Origin: Ruminococcus sp.
GTDB lineage: Bacteria; Bacillota; Clostridia; Oscillospirales; Ruminococcaceae
Length of the DNA: 64,000 bases
Assembly: GCA_014799805.1 (NCBI GenBank)
Contig: JAAVHJ010000038.1
Location: 1 to 64,000, forward strand
Reading direction: 5' to 3'
In this document: positions 36,615 through 46,468 of the stretch, piece after piece
Numbering within the stretch: position 1 is the first letter of the stretch
Layout of the letters: the number at the start of each line of letters is the position of its first letter
Made by a program: the position numbers and the translations under genes
Notes under the pieces: generated by a model
Database searches by the model: none
Told to the model about the DNA's origin: nothing
What the model saw: only the letters and a program-made list of their open reading frames with translations

Positions 36615-36654
36615 ATCAGCCGTCTGAGAATGTAAAACAGATGGCTGATTTTTT
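36615..36654 (+). terminator. Terminator of secDF
   Basis: ATCAGCCGTCTG (36615-36626) pairs with CAGATGGCTGAT (36638-36649) followed by TTTTT. The stem is 12 bp with one G-T pair. Confidence 0.9.
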
Positions 36655-36760
36655 GAAAAAATCCTGTGAAATTTGATGATTATCGGGTAAAATAATTGAT
36701 AATTATTACAAAAATTGCAAAAATACTTGTATGTTAATTTAAAATATGCTATAATAGAAA

Positions 36761-37201
36761 TTAATCAGGATAAAATTTAGGCTCAAGTATATCAAATAAA
36801 TATTTTGCAGGGATACTTGTAAAATACCAGAACGTACAGTGTAATAAACAAATTTGTCCGTGAAAATTCATAGGAAGATGACTATAATCCCAGACATCCC
36901 AGTTTAAATATAAATTTACAATTACGCCAACAGCAAGCTCATAAGAAGTAATAATAAATGCACCAAGTAAATATAATAATTGCTTTGGCATTGGCGGAGC
37001 ATTTCGAAATAAAATACACATAGTCGTGAAAACAGCTCCTCCTGTTAATGTCATTGTCCAATGTGTATAGCCTCTTGCTAAAATTTCTATGAGTGCATAT
37101 AAAAAATATCCCATTAAGAACGGAATTGTAATTTTTGCAATTTTCAAACTATCATCTTCTTCCTGTATTAATATTAAATTATTATAATTAGTTTTTCCCA
37201 A
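36761..37201 (-). CDS. CmpB/PF06541-like membrane protein
   Basis: The 146-residue protein has four hydrophobic segments and the family end NLYLNWDVWDYSHLPMNFHG then ICLLHCTFWY, which matches the putative ABC-transporter-permease group PF06541 (ABC_trans_CmpB). Despite that name no ABC partners are nearby and the function is unknown. It is convergent with secDF and divergent from malQ. The first ATG used here lacks a strong Shine-Dalgarno site, so the true start may differ. Confidence 0.7.
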   Translation of the reverse strand: MGKTNYNNLILIQEEDDSLKIAKITIPFLMGYFLYALIEILARGYTHWTMTLTGGAVFTTMCILFRNAPPMPKQLLYLLGAFIITSYELAVGVIVNLYLNWDVWDYSHLPMNFHGQICLLHCTFWYFTSIPAKYLFDILEPKFYPD

Positions 37202-37331
37202 AAAAGAGAATTTTATGCAGTAAATTAATATTTATGATGCAGCATTTTTTGAAAAATTATGTGTAAAATTATCTTGTGTGCATTTTGCAAGATAGTGAAT
37301 AGATAAAAAACTAAAATTAAGGAGTAATTAC

Positions 37332-38903
37332 ATGAGAAAAAGTGGTATCTTGTTGCATATTTCCAGTTTGCCATCAAAATATGGCATTGGCAGAATGGGA
37401 AAGTCAGCATATGATTTTGTGGATTTTTTGCAAGCAAGCGAAACTGCTTATTGGCAGATTTTGCCCTTATCGCCGACAAGTTACGGTGATTCGCCATATC
37501 AGTCATTTTCTGTTTATGCAGGAAATCCGTATTTCATTGACTTTGAAATGCTAGAGCAAATTGGATTGCTGGAGCATGAAGATTATGCTTCTATGCTTTG
37601 GCAGAGAAATGCAGATAGCATAGATTATGAATTATTATATAGAAATAATATTACAGTGCTACGCCGTGCTTTTGTAAAATTCAGAAAAAAACGCATGCGT
37701 GGTTATACAGCATTTAAAAATGCCAATAAGCATTGGCTTCCAGAATATGCATTATTTATGGCTTTGAAATCTTCTCATGATGGCAAGCCTTGGTATGAAT
37801 GGGAAACAGAACTTGCCATGCGGGAGAAAACTGCGATTGAACATGCAAAAAAAATACTTGCTGATGAAATAGAATTATATTGCTTTATTCAGTTTCTATT
37901 TTCACAGCAATGGAATCATTTAAAAAAATATGCAAATCAACATCAAGTTGAAATAATTGGTGATATGCCAATTTATGTTGCTTATGACAGTGCGGATGTC
38001 TGGGCATCACCAGAATTATTTGCTTTAGATGAAACAAAAAAGCCAATTGAAGTTGCTGGTTGTCCGCCTGACCCATTTTCGCCTACAGGGCAGTTATGGG
38101 GAAATCCGCTTTATAACTGGGAGTATCATAGAAAAAGTAATTATGACTGGTGGACTTCCAGATTAAAATTTGCTGCAAGTCTTTACGATGTAATACGCAT
38201 TGACCATTTCAGAGGATTTGAAAGTTATTATACAATCCCTTATGGGAATCAAGATGCTATTAAAGGCAAATGGCGGAAAGGTCCTAATAAAAAATTATTC
38301 CAGACTGTAGAAAGAGAATTAGGCAATTTAAATATTATTGCAGAAGATTTGGGATTTATTACGCCTGCTGTCAGAAATATGCTGAAAGCTTTGCAATATC
38401 CAGGCATGAAAGTGCTGCAATTCGGCTTTGATAGTGATACTGAAAATGAACATTTGCCCCATAATTTTAGTTCTTCAAAATGCGTTGTCTATACTGGCAC
38501 ACATGATAATCAGACTTTAAAAGGCTGGTTAGAAGATTCTAGTAAAAATACTGTGAAATATGCAAAAAAATATCTTCGTGTCAAGAAAAAATCTGAAATT
38601 TCAAATGCTATGATTGCTTGTGCATGGCAAAGTATCGCAGAATTATCTGTTGCACAAATGCAGGATTTCTTGCATGAAGGCAAATCAGGACGTATGAACA
38701 CACCGTCTGTATTAGGCGGAAATTGGCAATATAGAACCTGTGAAGAAGATTTTTCACCAGAACTTGCCAAACAAATCCGTAAATTAAACAGAATTTATGG
38801 CAGAGCTGTAAAATTTAAGAAAAAAGAAATAAAAAAAGAAATATCTGTCAAGAATACTAAGACAGAAAAAAATATTGATAGTGAGGAGAAGAAACAATCA
38901 TGA
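37332..38903 (+). CDS. malQ: 4-alpha-glucanotransferase
   Basis: The 523-residue GH77 enzyme disproportionates maltodextrins, passing glucan segments to glucose or maltose. The opening RKSGILLHISSLPSKYGIG and catalytic residues are clear: nucleophile D291 (RIDHFRGFE), acid/base E338 (AEDLG) and D392 (THDNQ). A Lys-rich tail of about 25 residues at the C-terminus is unusual. It overlaps glgP by 4 bases, so maltodextrin rearrangement and phosphorolysis are translationally coupled. Confidence 0.97.
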   Translation: MRKSGILLHISSLPSKYGIGRMGKSAYDFVDFLQASETAYWQILPLSPTSYGDSPYQSFSVYAGNPYFIDFEMLEQIGLLEHEDYASMLWQRNADSIDYELLYRNNITVLRRAFVKFRKKRMRGYTAFKNANKHWLPEYALFMALKSSHDGKPWYEWETELAMREKTAIEHAKKILADEIELYCFIQFLFSQQWNHLKKYANQHQVEIIGDMPIYVAYDSADVWASPELFALDETKKPIEVAGCPPDPFSPTGQLWGNPLYNWEYHRKSNYDWWTSRLKFAASLYDVIRIDHFRGFESYYTIPYGNQDAIKGKWRKGPNKKLFQTVERELGNLNIIAEDLGFITPAVRNMLKALQYPGMKVLQFGFDSDTENEHLPHNFSSSKCVVYTGTHDNQTLKGWLEDSSKNTVKYAKKYLRVKKKSEISNAMIACAWQSIAELSVAQMQDFLHEGKSGRMNTPSVLGGNWQYRTCEEDFSPELAKQIRKLNRIYGRAVKFKKKEIKKEISVKNTKTEKNIDSEEKKQS

Positions 38904-41302
38904 TGCAGTACACACAAGAAACATTCAAGAAATATTTAGAGGGTGTTCTGACAAAACCTGCGAATGAAACCACACCACAGGAACTTCATCAGGCAATTGG
39001 TGAAATGGTCATGCAATTAATGACGGAAGATTGGGAAGATAGCTGTTTAGCTCATAGAAATACCAGACATGCATGTTATTTGTCAATGGAATTTCTCATG
39101 GGCAGGAGTATTTATAATAATTTGCTTTGTCTTGGGATTTATGACGAAGTAGAAAAAGCTTTGAATCAAATGGGGACTTCTCTGAGTAAATTAGAAGAAA
39201 TTGAAGACGCTGCTTTAGGAAATGGCGGATTAGGCAGACTTGCTGCTTGTTTTTTAGATAGTGCCGCAACACTGAATTTGCCATTAGACGGCTATGGCAT
39301 TAGATATAAATACGGCTTGTTTAAGCAAGAAATTAAAGACGGTTTTCAAAATGAAACTGCGGACGACTGGACAAAATATGGTGACGCCTGGTCTGTTCGT
39401 CGTGAAGAAGATACTGTATTAGTAAAATATCAGAATCAGACAGTGAAAGCTGTGCCTTATGATATGCCGATTATTGGCTATGGAACAAAAAATATTGGAA
39501 CTTTGCGTTTATGGCAGGCTGAGCCATTGCAAGAATTTGATTTTCATATTTTTAATTCGCAAAATTATCTTGGTGCTTGTGCTGAAAAAATTTATGCAGA
39601 AGATATTTCCAGATGTTTATACCCTAATGATGATACCAATGAAGGCAAAAAGCTTAGATTAAAACAGCAATATTTCTTCTGTTCTGCGTCTCTACAGGAT
39701 TTACTGAAAAAACATTTTGAAGATTATGGAAGTTATGATAATATTGCCGATGTTCTTACAGTGCAATTAAATGACACACACCCTGTTATTTCTATTCCAG
39801 AATTTATTAGATTGTTAATGAATCAGGGAATTAAATTTGAAACTGCTGTTGCTATGGCAAAAAAAGTATTCAGATATACAAATCATACAATTATGGCAGA
39901 AGCCCTTGAAAAATGGTATGCACCATTAATTCAGGAATTATTACCTGAAATTTATCAGATTATTATCAGATTAAATGAAGAATTAATTTCTGAATTATAT
40001 GCTAAACATGCAAGCAAACAAGAAATTAATCAAATGCGTATTATTCAGAATAACATGGTTCACATGGCACATATGGCAATTTTCATGGGAAGTTATGTGA
40101 ATGGTGTTGCAGAAATTCACACGCAAATTCTAAAAGATACAGCTCTTGCAGATTGGTATAAATTTTATCCAGAACGTTTCCAGAATAAAACAAATGGAAT
40201 TACTCAAAGAAGATGGCTTGCTTTATGTAATCGTGAATTATCAAGTTTATTAACAGAATTATCAGGCTCAGAAGATTGGATTACTAATTTGGATTTACTC
40301 AAGGAACTGGATAAATTTGCTGATGATGAAGCAATTATGCAAAGATTTATGAAGATTAAACTTGCTAAGAAAAAACAGCTTGTGGAAAATATTTCTATCA
40401 GAGAATCCGAACGTTTTGCAAGTCAAGAAGCTTGTGAGAAATTTTTTGATGCAGAACATACTGTATTTGATATTCAGATTAAAAGATTGCATGAATATAA
40501 ACGGCAATTATTAAATGCATTTTCTATTTTGTATTTATATTATGGTATCAAAGATGGCAGTATTACAGATTTGCCACCTGTTGCATTTATTTTTGGTGCA
40601 AAATCAGCTCCAGGTTATCGCAGGGCAAAAGCAATTATTAAATTTATTAATGAAATTGCAAAATTAATTGATTCTGATAAAGAAGTCGCAGGAAAAATTA
40701 AAGTATTTTTCGTTGCAGATTATAACGTTTCTTATGCAGAAAAACTTGTTGCTGGAGCTGATATTTCAGAACAAATTTCTACTGCTGGTACAGAGGCTTC
40801 TGGTACAGGTAATATGAAATTAATGCTGAATGGTGCTGTTACACTTGGCACTTATGACGGTGCAAATATTGAAATCGTTCAGGAAGCAGGCGAAGAAAAT
40901 AATTATATTTTCGGTGCAAGAGTGGAAGATTTAGAAAAAATTGTGCCTGATTATGACAGTCGCAAAATCCTTGCGGAAAATGCGAAATTACGCAAAGTTG
41001 TCCAGACACTCATGGACGGGACATTTTCTGACGGCGGAAGTGGTGATTTCAAAGAATTATACGACGCTTTGACAGAGGGTGCAAGCTGGCATGCACCTGA
41101 CCATTATTATGTACTGGGAGATTTTCAGGATTATTGCAATGTGAAAATTAAGGCTTTGCAAGATTATAAAAATAATAGATTGGAATTTGCAAAAAAACAA
41201 TGGCATAATATTTGCAATGCAGGCAAATTCAGCTCTGATAGAACAATTCAGGAATATGCAGAAGAAATCTGGCAGATTCAGCCTGTTGTTTTTGAAAATT
41301 AA
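38900..41302 (+). CDS. glgP: Glycogen/starch/alpha-glucan phosphorylase
   Basis: The 800-residue GT35 enzyme releases glucose-1-phosphate from alpha-1,4-glucans. PLP-binding K640 lies in EASGTGNMKLMLNGA; other landmarks are GNGGLGRLAACFLDS, RYKYGLFKQ, NDTHPVI and RIHEYKRQ-like IKRLHEYKRQ. Length is normal. The tandem ATG codons at 38900 and 38903 overlap the malQ stop. With malQ it forms a maltodextrin-use operon; nadB follows 16 bases later, perhaps on the same transcript. Confidence 0.97.
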   Translation: MMQYTQETFKKYLEGVLTKPANETTPQELHQAIGEMVMQLMTEDWEDSCLAHRNTRHACYLSMEFLMGRSIYNNLLCLGIYDEVEKALNQMGTSLSKLEEIEDAALGNGGLGRLAACFLDSAATLNLPLDGYGIRYKYGLFKQEIKDGFQNETADDWTKYGDAWSVRREEDTVLVKYQNQTVKAVPYDMPIIGYGTKNIGTLRLWQAEPLQEFDFHIFNSQNYLGACAEKIYAEDISRCLYPNDDTNEGKKLRLKQQYFFCSASLQDLLKKHFEDYGSYDNIADVLTVQLNDTHPVISIPEFIRLLMNQGIKFETAVAMAKKVFRYTNHTIMAEALEKWYAPLIQELLPEIYQIIIRLNEELISELYAKHASKQEINQMRIIQNNMVHMAHMAIFMGSYVNGVAEIHTQILKDTALADWYKFYPERFQNKTNGITQRRWLALCNRELSSLLTELSGSEDWITNLDLLKELDKFADDEAIMQRFMKIKLAKKKQLVENISIRESERFASQEACEKFFDAEHTVFDIQIKRLHEYKRQLLNAFSILYLYYGIKDGSITDLPPVAFIFGAKSAPGYRRAKAIIKFINEIAKLIDSDKEVAGKIKVFFVADYNVSYAEKLVAGADISEQISTAGTEASGTGNMKLMLNGAVTLGTYDGANIEIVQEAGEENNYIFGARVEDLEKIVPDYDSRKILAENAKLRKVVQTLMDGTFSDGGSGDFKELYDALTEGASWHAPDHYYVLGDFQDYCNVKIKALQDYKNNRLEFAKKQWHNICNAGKFSSDRTIQEYAEEIWQIQPVVFEN

Positions 41303-41317
41303 GGGGATGTTTTTAAC

Positions 41318-42787
41318 ATGTCAAATCATTATGATGTGATAATTGCTGGCGGTGGTGCTGCTGGTTTGTATGCAGCAATCAATTTGCCGAAAACTGCAAA
41401 AGTTTTATTATTAACCAAACGTGAGCTTTTGCTCTGTAATACTGCCCTTGCACAGGGCGGTATTGCGGGTGTGTATCAATCTCCAGAAGATAATACTGCT
41501 TGGCATGAAGAAGACACTTATATTGCAGGCGGTTTTCAGAATAATCATGAAACTGTGCATATACTTGTGGAAGAAGCAAAACAGGATATTGGTAAAATTA
41601 TAGAACTGGGTGTTGATTTTGATAAGCTTCAAAATGGTGACTATCATAGAACTTTAGAGGGGGGACATAGTAAAAGAAGAATTTTTCATCATAAAGATGC
41701 AACTGGTCGTGAAATTGCTGAAAAATTACTTGCTCATGTGCAGAAATTATCTAATATAGAAATTTGTGAAAATACGCTCTTATGTGATGTGAAACAATCA
41801 AAAACTGGTTTTTCCGCTTTATTATTGCATGAGAATGCTTATCAAACTGTGCATAGTCATTTTTTTATCATGGCAACTGGTGGTATCGGGCGTGTATATG
41901 AATTTACAACAAATTCTGCCATTGCAACGGGTGACGGCATTATGTTTGCCTGCAATATGGGAGCGGAAATAAAAGGCTTAAGTTTAATTCAATTTCACCC
42001 GACTGCTTTTAATAATCGGCATACTAGAGAATGTTTTTTAATTTCTGAAGCTGTTCGTGGTGAAGGGGCTTATTTATTAAATTGCAATTTTGAAAGATTT
42101 ATGCAAAGATATGATGAAAGATTAGAACTTGCTCCCCGTGATGTTGTGTCAAAAGCCATTATATTAGAAAGTCGCCGAACAAATTCAGATGAATTTTATC
42201 TGGACATTACGCATAAAAATCCAGAAGAAGTTAAAAATAGATTTCCTATGATTTATCAGAATTTATTAAAACAAGGCTATGACATGACCAGAGATAAAAT
42301 TCCGATTTATCCTTGTCAGCATTATTTAATGGGTGGTATTCAGGTAGATTCTAATTCTCAGACGAAAGTTGAAAATTTATATGCCTGCGGAGAATGTTCT
42401 AATACAGGTGTGCATGGGAATAATCGCCTTGCAAGTAATTCGCTTTTGGAAGCTCTGGTATTTTCAAGACATGCTTCACAGGATATTGCAAGAAAATTGC
42501 CTGCTATAAAAAATATATTTGAAGAATTAGTATTTGATTTGCATGAAAATGCTGAGTCTGTTCCGCATGGAATTAGAACGCAATTAAGGCATATTTTACA
42601 AGAAAGTTATTTTGTGATTCCCAATGCAGAGAAAACACAGGAGAATTTCAGCAAAGTTTGTGAAATTCTAAAAGATTTAGAACATGAAAATTATATCATA
42701 AATGCTGATTATGTAGAAGTTCGTTCTACTGCAACGATTGCCTATTTAATTCTGAAAGAAGCAATTATGAAAGAAAAAGGAGTGTGA
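41318..42787 (+). CDS. nadB: L-aspartate oxidase
   Basis: The 489-residue FAD protein makes iminoaspartate, the first step of de novo NAD synthesis. FAD-binding GGGAAGLYAAINL, the substrate-site stretches LAQGGIAGVY, HHKDATGREI, FHPTAF, GEGAYLLN and the C-terminal GGIQVD are all present. It is slightly shorter than E. coli NadB at the C-terminus. nadC follows four bases later. Quinolinate synthase (nadA), usually next to these genes in Clostridia, is not in the window. Confidence 0.96.
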   Translation: MSNHYDVIIAGGGAAGLYAAINLPKTAKVLLLTKRELLLCNTALAQGGIAGVYQSPEDNTAWHEEDTYIAGGFQNNHETVHILVEEAKQDIGKIIELGVDFDKLQNGDYHRTLEGGHSKRRIFHHKDATGREIAEKLLAHVQKLSNIEICENTLLCDVKQSKTGFSALLLHENAYQTVHSHFFIMATGGIGRVYEFTTNSAIATGDGIMFACNMGAEIKGLSLIQFHPTAFNNRHTRECFLISEAVRGEGAYLLNCNFERFMQRYDERLELAPRDVVSKAIILESRRTNSDEFYLDITHKNPEEVKNRFPMIYQNLLKQGYDMTRDKIPIYPCQHYLMGGIQVDSNSQTKVENLYACGECSNTGVHGNNRLASNSLLEALVFSRHASQDIARKLPAIKNIFEELVFDLHENAESVPHGIRTQLRHILQESYFVIPNAEKTQENFSKVCEILKDLEHENYIINADYVEVRSTATIAYLILKEAIMKEKGV

Positions 42788-42791
42788 TAAC

Positions 42792-43631
42792 ATGCAGTTA
42801 TTACAAAGTTATATTGATAATATAATTCATACTGCACTGGAAGAAGATATTCATTATGTTGATGTGACAACAGATTATTTATTGCCAGATGGGCATACCA
42901 GTAATGCTTATTATGTTGCGAAAGCAGAGGGTGTTATTTGTGGTCTGGATTTTGCTAAGAGAGTGTTTGAATTAGTCGGTGGCGGTGTGAATTTTCAAGC
43001 TAATGTAAAAGACGGTGATAAAGTTAAAAAAGGTGATATGATTGCTGTCATGTCTGGCGATTCTAAAAGCTTATTAAAGGGCGAACGCACGGCTTTGAAT
43101 ATTTTACAGCATTTGTCAGGCATTGCAACTGCAACAAATCATTGTGTAGAGCTAGTAAAAGGTACTAAAGCAAAAATTACAGATACTCGTAAAACTTTGC
43201 CTTGTCTGCGTAGACTGCAAAAATACGCTGTCATGGTTGGCGGTGGTAAAAATCATAGATATAATTTATCTGAAGGTGCTATGCTGAAAGATAATCATAT
43301 TGATGTCTATGGTGGCATTACGCCAGCTGTAACGGCTTTGCATGAAAAAATCGGGCATATGACTAAAATTGAAGTCGAAGTCAGAAATCTTGAGGAATTA
43401 CAAGAGGCTCTGGCTGTTGGTTGTGAAATTATTATGCTGGATAATATGTCCTGTGAAGATATGGCAAAGGCTGTTGCAATTACTGACGGAAAGGCTTTAT
43501 TAGAAGCATCTGGCAATGTAACAGAAGAAAATATTGCTGAAATTGCCCAAACAGGTGTAGATATTATTTCGTTAGGTGCATTGACACATTCTGTGCAATG
43601 TTTTGATATTTCTATGAAATTTGATAAGTAA
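42792..43631 (+). CDS. nadC: Nicotinate-nucleotide pyrophosphorylase (carboxylating)
   Basis: The 279-residue enzyme converts quinolinate and PRPP to nicotinate mononucleotide. Active-site motifs include GERTALNILQHLSGIATAT, DTRKTLPCLRRLQKYAV, KNHRYNLSEGAMLKDNH, EVEVRNLEELQEAL and LEASGNVTEENI. Length is typical. It is tightly linked to nadB (four-base gap); the lipoprotein gene follows 12 bases later and may share the transcript without sharing the pathway. Confidence 0.97.
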   Translation: MQLLQSYIDNIIHTALEEDIHYVDVTTDYLLPDGHTSNAYYVAKAEGVICGLDFAKRVFELVGGGVNFQANVKDGDKVKKGDMIAVMSGDSKSLLKGERTALNILQHLSGIATATNHCVELVKGTKAKITDTRKTLPCLRRLQKYAVMVGGGKNHRYNLSEGAMLKDNHIDVYGGITPAVTALHEKIGHMTKIEVEVRNLEELQEALAVGCEIIMLDNMSCEDMAKAVAITDGKALLEASGNVTEENIAEIAQTGVDIISLGALTHSVQCFDISMKFDK

Positions 43632-43643
43632 GGAGAATGTAAT

Positions 43644-44312
43644 ATGAAGTTTCGTAAAGTAATGTTAATTTTAGCAAGCTGTGTGTTTTTTGCAACACTT
43701 GCAGGGTGTGATAAAAACAATCAGTCTGAAAATGATGATGTACAAGATAGTGCTGTACAGAATGACGCACAAGATGATGAAGATGATTCCGCAGAGGAAG
43801 TAACCACCCCGCCTTTGGCAGAAAATCCAAATGAAAAAATACCAGAAAATCAAGCCAAAGAAGATGGTACAAGTGATATTCATGTCACAATTCAGAATGT
43901 TGAAATTTCTTTAGATGATTTGAAAGCTCAAGATTATGTTGTTCCTGTGATGGTTACATTGGATGAAAATGCGGGTATTAATTATGCAGAATGGGGTGCT
44001 TTGGTGGATTCCCGCTGTAAATTTACAGCAGATAATTCTGAAATGGATTATTCTGTAATTTATTCTATCAATGAGGAAGAATCTTTCATGTGGACAGCTT
44101 GGAGTGGTGGCTCTGATATCATCACAACAACAGGAAATTTGTTAAAACTGGAAGTAACTTTGCCACAAGATGCAGGTGTTGGTGATAGTTATGAAATTAA
44201 TTATCAATCTGTTTCACTTGCTGAAAAACCACATGCTTGGAGCGGAGAAGAAAATTGGGCATCTAATGGCTATGTGACTTGGACAGACGGCGGTATTACT
44301 GTAGTTGAATAA
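43644..44312 (+). CDS. Lipoprotein with possible cohesin-like domain
   Basis: The 222-residue protein has a lipoprotein signal (FATLAGC, Cys22), an acidic Asp/Glu-rich linker (about 25-75) and one beta-rich domain (about 80-222). Its strands VVPVMVTLDENAGINYAEWG and TTTGNLLKLEVTLPQDAGVG, then DSYEINY, resemble the layout of cohesin modules (opening VPV strand, TxxGxLxxLxF strand, GDYxI strand). If so it could hold dockerin proteins at the membrane. The resemblance is partial; a generic Ig-like domain is the alternative. AAGGAG precedes ATG 43644. Confidence 0.6.
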   Translation: MKFRKVMLILASCVFFATLAGCDKNNQSENDDVQDSAVQNDAQDDEDDSAEEVTTPPLAENPNEKIPENQAKEDGTSDIHVTIQNVEISLDDLKAQDYVVPVMVTLDENAGINYAEWGALVDSRCKFTADNSEMDYSVIYSINEEESFMWTAWSGGSDIITTTGNLLKLEVTLPQDAGVGDSYEINYQSVSLAEKPHAWSGEENWASNGYVTWTDGGITVVE

Positions 44313-44324
44313 GGAGGATTTTTC

Positions 44325-46250
44325 ATGTCAAAATTTTATATTACAACGCCTATTTATTATCCGTCTGGTAATCCACATATTGGGCATTGTTATACAACAG
44401 TAGCATGTGATTCTATTGCACGTTATCGCAGAATGCAAGGGCATGAGGTTATGTTCTTGACAGGTACGGACGAACATGGTCTTAAAATTGAACAGAAAGC
44501 CAAAGAACAAGGCATTACGCCTAAAGCATATGTTGATAAGATTGTTGAAATTTTTAAGAATCTTTGGTCTTACATGAATATTAGTTATGATAGATATATC
44601 AGAACAACGGATAATTATCATGTAGAATCTGTGCAGAAGATTTTTAAAAAATTATATGATAAAAATTATATTTATAAAGGCAAATATACTGGTAAATACT
44701 GCACGCCTTGTGAGAGTTTCTGGACGGAAACGCAGTTGAAAGATGGCAAATGTCCTGATTGTGGGCGTGATGTCATTGACGCTGAAGAAGAAGCTTATTT
44801 TTTCAAAATGTCTTCTTTTGCAGATAGAATTGAAGATTTATTATTGAATACAGATTATTTACAGCCCCGCACCCGTGCAGTAGAATTAGTGAATAATTTT
44901 ATTAAATGCGGTCTGGAAGATTTATGTGTTTCCAGAACGTCATTTACTTGGGGGATTCCAGTCAGTTTCGATGAAAAGCATGTTGTTTATGTCTGGATTG
45001 ATGCTTTATCAAATTATATTACAGCTCTTGGTTATGAAAATCAGGCTTATCAGGATTTTGATAAATTCTGGCCTGCGAATGTTCACATGGTTGCAAAAGA
45101 TATTATGCGTTTTCATGCGATTATCTGGCCTGCCATGTTAATGGCTTTGGAATTGCCTTTGCCAAAGCATTTGGCTGTGCATGGTTGGATTACATTTAAT
45201 GGGCAAAAAATGAGTAAATCTCTTGGTAATGTCGTTGACCCGTTTGTATTGGGCAAACGCTATAGCCCTGACGCTATCAGGTATCATATTTTAAGAGAAA
45301 TGGCTCTTGGTGCAGATAGTTCTTTTTCTAATGAAATTATGATTACCAGAATTAATTCTGATTTGGCAAATGGCTTGGGCAATCTTGTTTCCAGAACAGT
45401 TGCTATGGTACAGAAATATTTTAACGGAATCTTACCAACAGAACGGGAAGCAGATATAATCGACGAAGAATTAATTTCACTTGCTTGTAGCATTCGTCAG
45501 GAAGTTGATAATTATATTGATCATACACAGATTAATCTTGCTTTAATAGAAATTTTTAAGCTTGTGGACAGAGCGAATAAATATATTGATGAAACGGCTC
45601 CTTGGGTTCTTGGTAAAGATGCATCTAAAAAAGCAAGACTTGCCAGTGTATTATATAATTTGCTTGAAAGTATCAGAATTATTTCCAGTTTATTAAGTTC
45701 ATTTATGCCGTCTACTATGCCGAAAATTTGGGAACAAATCGGAGCAGATGCAGAACATGTGACTTATGAAAATGCAAATAAATTTGGCGTTCTGCCTGTC
45801 AATGCAACAGTGCATAAAGGGGAAATTTTATTCCCCCGTATTGATGTTGAAAAAGAAATTGAAGCATTAAATCAAATTATTCAAGAAAATCAGCCTGTTG
45901 CTTATACGCCTGAACCAATTGCAGAGGAAATTCAAATTGAAGATTTTGCGAAAATTGATTTGCGTGTCGCAAAAATTATTTCTGCTGAAAAAGTCAAGAA
46001 ATCTAAAAAATTACTCTGTTTGCAATTAGATGATGGTCTGGGAGGCAGACAAGTTGTTTCTGGAATTGCAGAATATTATAAACCAGAAGATTTAATTGGC
46101 AAAAAAATAATTCTGATTGCTAATTTAAAACCAGCGAAATTATGCGGTGTGGAAAGTAATGGCATGATTTGTGCAAGTGATTTGCCTGATGGTAGTATTG
46201 CTGTGCAATTTGTGGATGATAAATTTCCATGTGGTGCAAAGTTAAGATAA
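44325..46250 (+). CDS. metG: Methionyl-tRNA synthetase
   Basis: The 641-residue class I synthetase charges tRNA-Met. HIGH motif is NPHIGHCYT; zinc ligands CTPCE and CPDCG are present (single-knuckle MetRS1-type with both pairs); the KMSKS motif is KMSKS in GQKMSKSLG. The C-terminal ~110 residues form the tRNA-binding OB-fold domain (KIDLRVAKIISAE, ... GVESNGMICAS). AAGGAGG lies seven bases before ATG 44325. A TPP riboswitch follows 20 bases after the stop. Confidence 0.98.
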   Translation: MSKFYITTPIYYPSGNPHIGHCYTTVACDSIARYRRMQGHEVMFLTGTDEHGLKIEQKAKEQGITPKAYVDKIVEIFKNLWSYMNISYDRYIRTTDNYHVESVQKIFKKLYDKNYIYKGKYTGKYCTPCESFWTETQLKDGKCPDCGRDVIDAEEEAYFFKMSSFADRIEDLLLNTDYLQPRTRAVELVNNFIKCGLEDLCVSRTSFTWGIPVSFDEKHVVYVWIDALSNYITALGYENQAYQDFDKFWPANVHMVAKDIMRFHAIIWPAMLMALELPLPKHLAVHGWITFNGQKMSKSLGNVVDPFVLGKRYSPDAIRYHILREMALGADSSFSNEIMITRINSDLANGLGNLVSRTVAMVQKYFNGILPTEREADIIDEELISLACSIRQEVDNYIDHTQINLALIEIFKLVDRANKYIDETAPWVLGKDASKKARLASVLYNLLESIRIISSLLSSFMPSTMPKIWEQIGADAEHVTYENANKFGVLPVNATVHKGEILFPRIDVEKEIEALNQIIQENQPVAYTPEPIAEEIQIEDFAKIDLRVAKIISAEKVKKSKKLLCLQLDDGLGGRQVVSGIAEYYKPEDLIGKKIILIANLKPAKLCGVESNGMICASDLPDGSIAVQFVDDKFPCGAKLR

Positions 46251-46269
46251 TTTTCTAAAAAATTTTATA

Positions 46270-46355
46270 GCAGGGGAGCTTGTGTGTCAAGCTGAGAGGA
46301 AATATAAAATTTCGACCCTTTAACCTGATACAGATAATGCTGTCGTAGGAAGTCA
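46270..46355 (+). ncRNA. TPP (THI-box) riboswitch
   Basis: The leader holds the conserved TPP aptamer segments in the right order: GGGGAGCTTG at the P1/P2 side, CTGAGAGG (about 46292-46299), ACCCTTTAACCTGATA (46314-46330) and TGTCGTAGGAAG (46341-46352). It lies upstream of thiT. A terminator directly after it suggests control by transcription attenuation: TPP binding promotes termination. Confidence 0.95.
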
Positions 46356-46392
46356 AGATTTAAAATTTTTTGAAATTTTTTGAAATTTGATG

Positions 46393-46430
46393 ACGGAGAT
46401 ATTCTGAAAACAGGATATCTCTGTTTTTTT
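46393..46430 (+). terminator. Expression-platform terminator of the TPP riboswitch
   Basis: ACGGAGATATTCTG pairs with CAGGATATCTCTGT and is followed by TTTTTTT. It lies between the aptamer and thiT. Confidence 0.85.
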
Positions 46431-46468
46431 AATTATTTATAAAATATAGAAATCGAGGTATTTTAATT

